This document shows, in pieces, positions 32,862-33,539 of a stretch of DNA of 33,539 nucleotides. The stretch is from the NCBI GenBank assembly GCA_014379355.1, contig JACMLX010000164.1, positions 1 through 33,539 on the forward strand. Direction: 5' to 3'. The DNA is from Gemmatimonadaceae bacterium (lineage in GTDB: Bacteria > Gemmatimonadota > Gemmatimonadetes > Gemmatimonadales > Gemmatimonadaceae). Numbering within the stretch: position 1 is the first letter of the stretch; each line of letters opens with the position of its first letter. The notes beneath the pieces are model-generated. The model worked only from the letters and a program-made list of their open reading frames with translations, was not told the origin of the DNA and did no database searches. The position numbers and the translations under genes were made by a program.

Positions 32862-33539
32862 GCGATCGTCGCGCGCGCCTCGCGCTGGCGAGCGGCATCG
32901 CAATGGTGTGCGCGATCTACACGTGGATCCAGCACGACTATTTCATTGTGCACGGCTCCGCGCCGGATTCGCTGTATCTCTGGCGCGCGGCGCAACTGAT
33001 GACCCATGGGCTGGATCCATGGTCAGCAGCCGTATGGAACAACGCCACCACCGCTTTCACGGGCGCGCACGATGCGGGGTGGACGGTCCGACTCGTCGAT
33101 CCGCTGTACTATCCGATGCCGGCGGTCCTGCTCTGGGTGCCGCTGTCGATGCTGCCGTTCCTGGCCGCAACGACGTTGTTCAACAGCATCGGTGCATTTC
33201 TCTTCGTCTACGCCGTGACGCGTGACGGACTGCATCGTGCATGGCTCTGTGGAAGCATGCCGTTCGTGTTTGCGATGCGATTCGGTCAGTGGTCGCCGCT
33301 GATTGCGGCGGCCGTCGTGCTCCCCGCGCTGGCAGCCGTGCTGGTCGCGAAACCGAATCTTGGCCTCCCGGTCTTCGTGTCTGCGCCATCGATCACGGCC
33401 GCGATTGCCTGTGCGCTGCTGCTCGTGCTGCCGACGCTGATCGCGCCGTGGTGGGTTCGCGAGTGGATTGCGAATGTCTCGGGCGCGCTCGGCCGGTCCG
33501 CGCCGCATCCGGCGCCGGTGACGATGTTCGGCGGCGCGG
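32858..33539 (+). CDS. GT87/DUF2029-like membrane glycosyltransferase, paralogue 2 (cut by window end)
   Basis: The first 227 codons are visible, starting MSDRRARLALASGIAMVC, and the reading frame stays open to the edge. It is a paralogue of the preceding gene: APDSLYLWRAAQLMTHGLDPW, DPLYYPMPAVLLWVPLSML, GLHRAWLCGSMPFVFAMRFGQWS and AKPNLGLPVFVSAPS align with the same blocks there. It is likely a GT-C-fold sugar transferase using a lipid-linked donor on the outer face of the inner membrane. The ATGA overlap with the upstream stop shows cotranslation. The C-terminus is not in the window, so completeness cannot be judged. Confidence 0.87.
   Translation, partial: MSDRRARLALASGIAMVCAIYTWIQHDYFIVHGSAPDSLYLWRAAQLMTHGLDPWSAAVWNNATTAFTGAHDAGWTVRLVDPLYYPMPAVLLWVPLSMLPFLAATTLFNSIGAFLFVYAVTRDGLHRAWLCGSMPFVFAMRFGQWSPLIAAAVVLPALAAVLVAKPNLGLPVFVSAPSITAAIACALLLVLPTLIAPWWVREWIANVSGALGRSAPHPAPVTMFGGA

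Overview
The window is about 33.5 kb of GC-rich bacterial chromosome with dense genes, many 1-17 nt start/stop overlaps and frequent GTG starts. It carries no rRNA, tRNA, CRISPR, integrase or transposase gene that I can see. The gene set is that of a diderm heterotroph: Tat-exported molybdenum hydroxylases, lipoproteins with bacterial Ig-like repeats, a secreted DUF885 protein, an ECF sigma/RskA-type anti-sigma pair, a PlsB-like acyltransferase and many polyprenol-sugar type membrane glycosyltransferases. The mix would fit Gemmatimonadota or a neighbouring phylum. That placement is inferred from gene content and base composition only.

Layout. (1) 1-6021: a leftward, truncated DUF885 protein, then rightward genes for a GAF sensor histidine kinase, a GlpF-type channel, a two-repeat Ig-like lipoprotein, a monomeric sarcosine/N-methyltryptophan oxidase-like flavoenzyme and a zinc-free quinone oxidoreductase. 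(2) 6026-13143: one leftward six-gene operon for two molybdenum hydroxylases. In transcription order it reads small subunit, large subunit, XdhC, MocA, large subunit, small subunit, so it is mirror-symmetric around the two cofactor-maturation genes. (3) 13144-16816: a lactonase-like propeller lipoprotein, an ECF sigma factor and its anti-sigma factor, bracketed by two copies of a 330-365 bp palindromic repeat whose right arms match at 114 of 116 positions. The left copy has a 40-41 bp tandem repeat array on its outer side. (4) 16817-19447: a leftward pair, a PlsB-like acyltransferase followed by a ketoacyl-ACP synthase III homologue. (5) 19689-24058: a tightly overlapping rightward operon of M19 dipeptidase, membrane GT2, methyltransferase and GT-C-like membrane protein. 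(6) 24059-25609: another inverted-repeat element and a Tat-exported class V aminotransferase-fold enzyme. (7) 25815-30119: an unusual SDR protein, a PIG-V-like mannosyltransferase, a methyltransferase and a polyprenyl-phosphate GT2. (8) 30099-33539: a leftward polytopic membrane protein, then two tandem GT87/DUF2029-type membrane proteins, the second cut by the window end.

How it fits together. Regions 5, 7 and 8 look like an envelope glycan or glycolipid locus. Two separate sets of GT2 + methyltransferase + GT-C enzyme would charge a lipid carrier, modify a sugar and transfer it outside the membrane. The molybdenum operon is a self-contained periplasmic oxidation unit, since XdhC and MocA supply its cofactor. 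The least explained structures are the palindromic elements, the mirror-ordered molybdenum operon, and the SDR protein that lacks the catalytic tyrosine and carries a four-cysteine knuckle.
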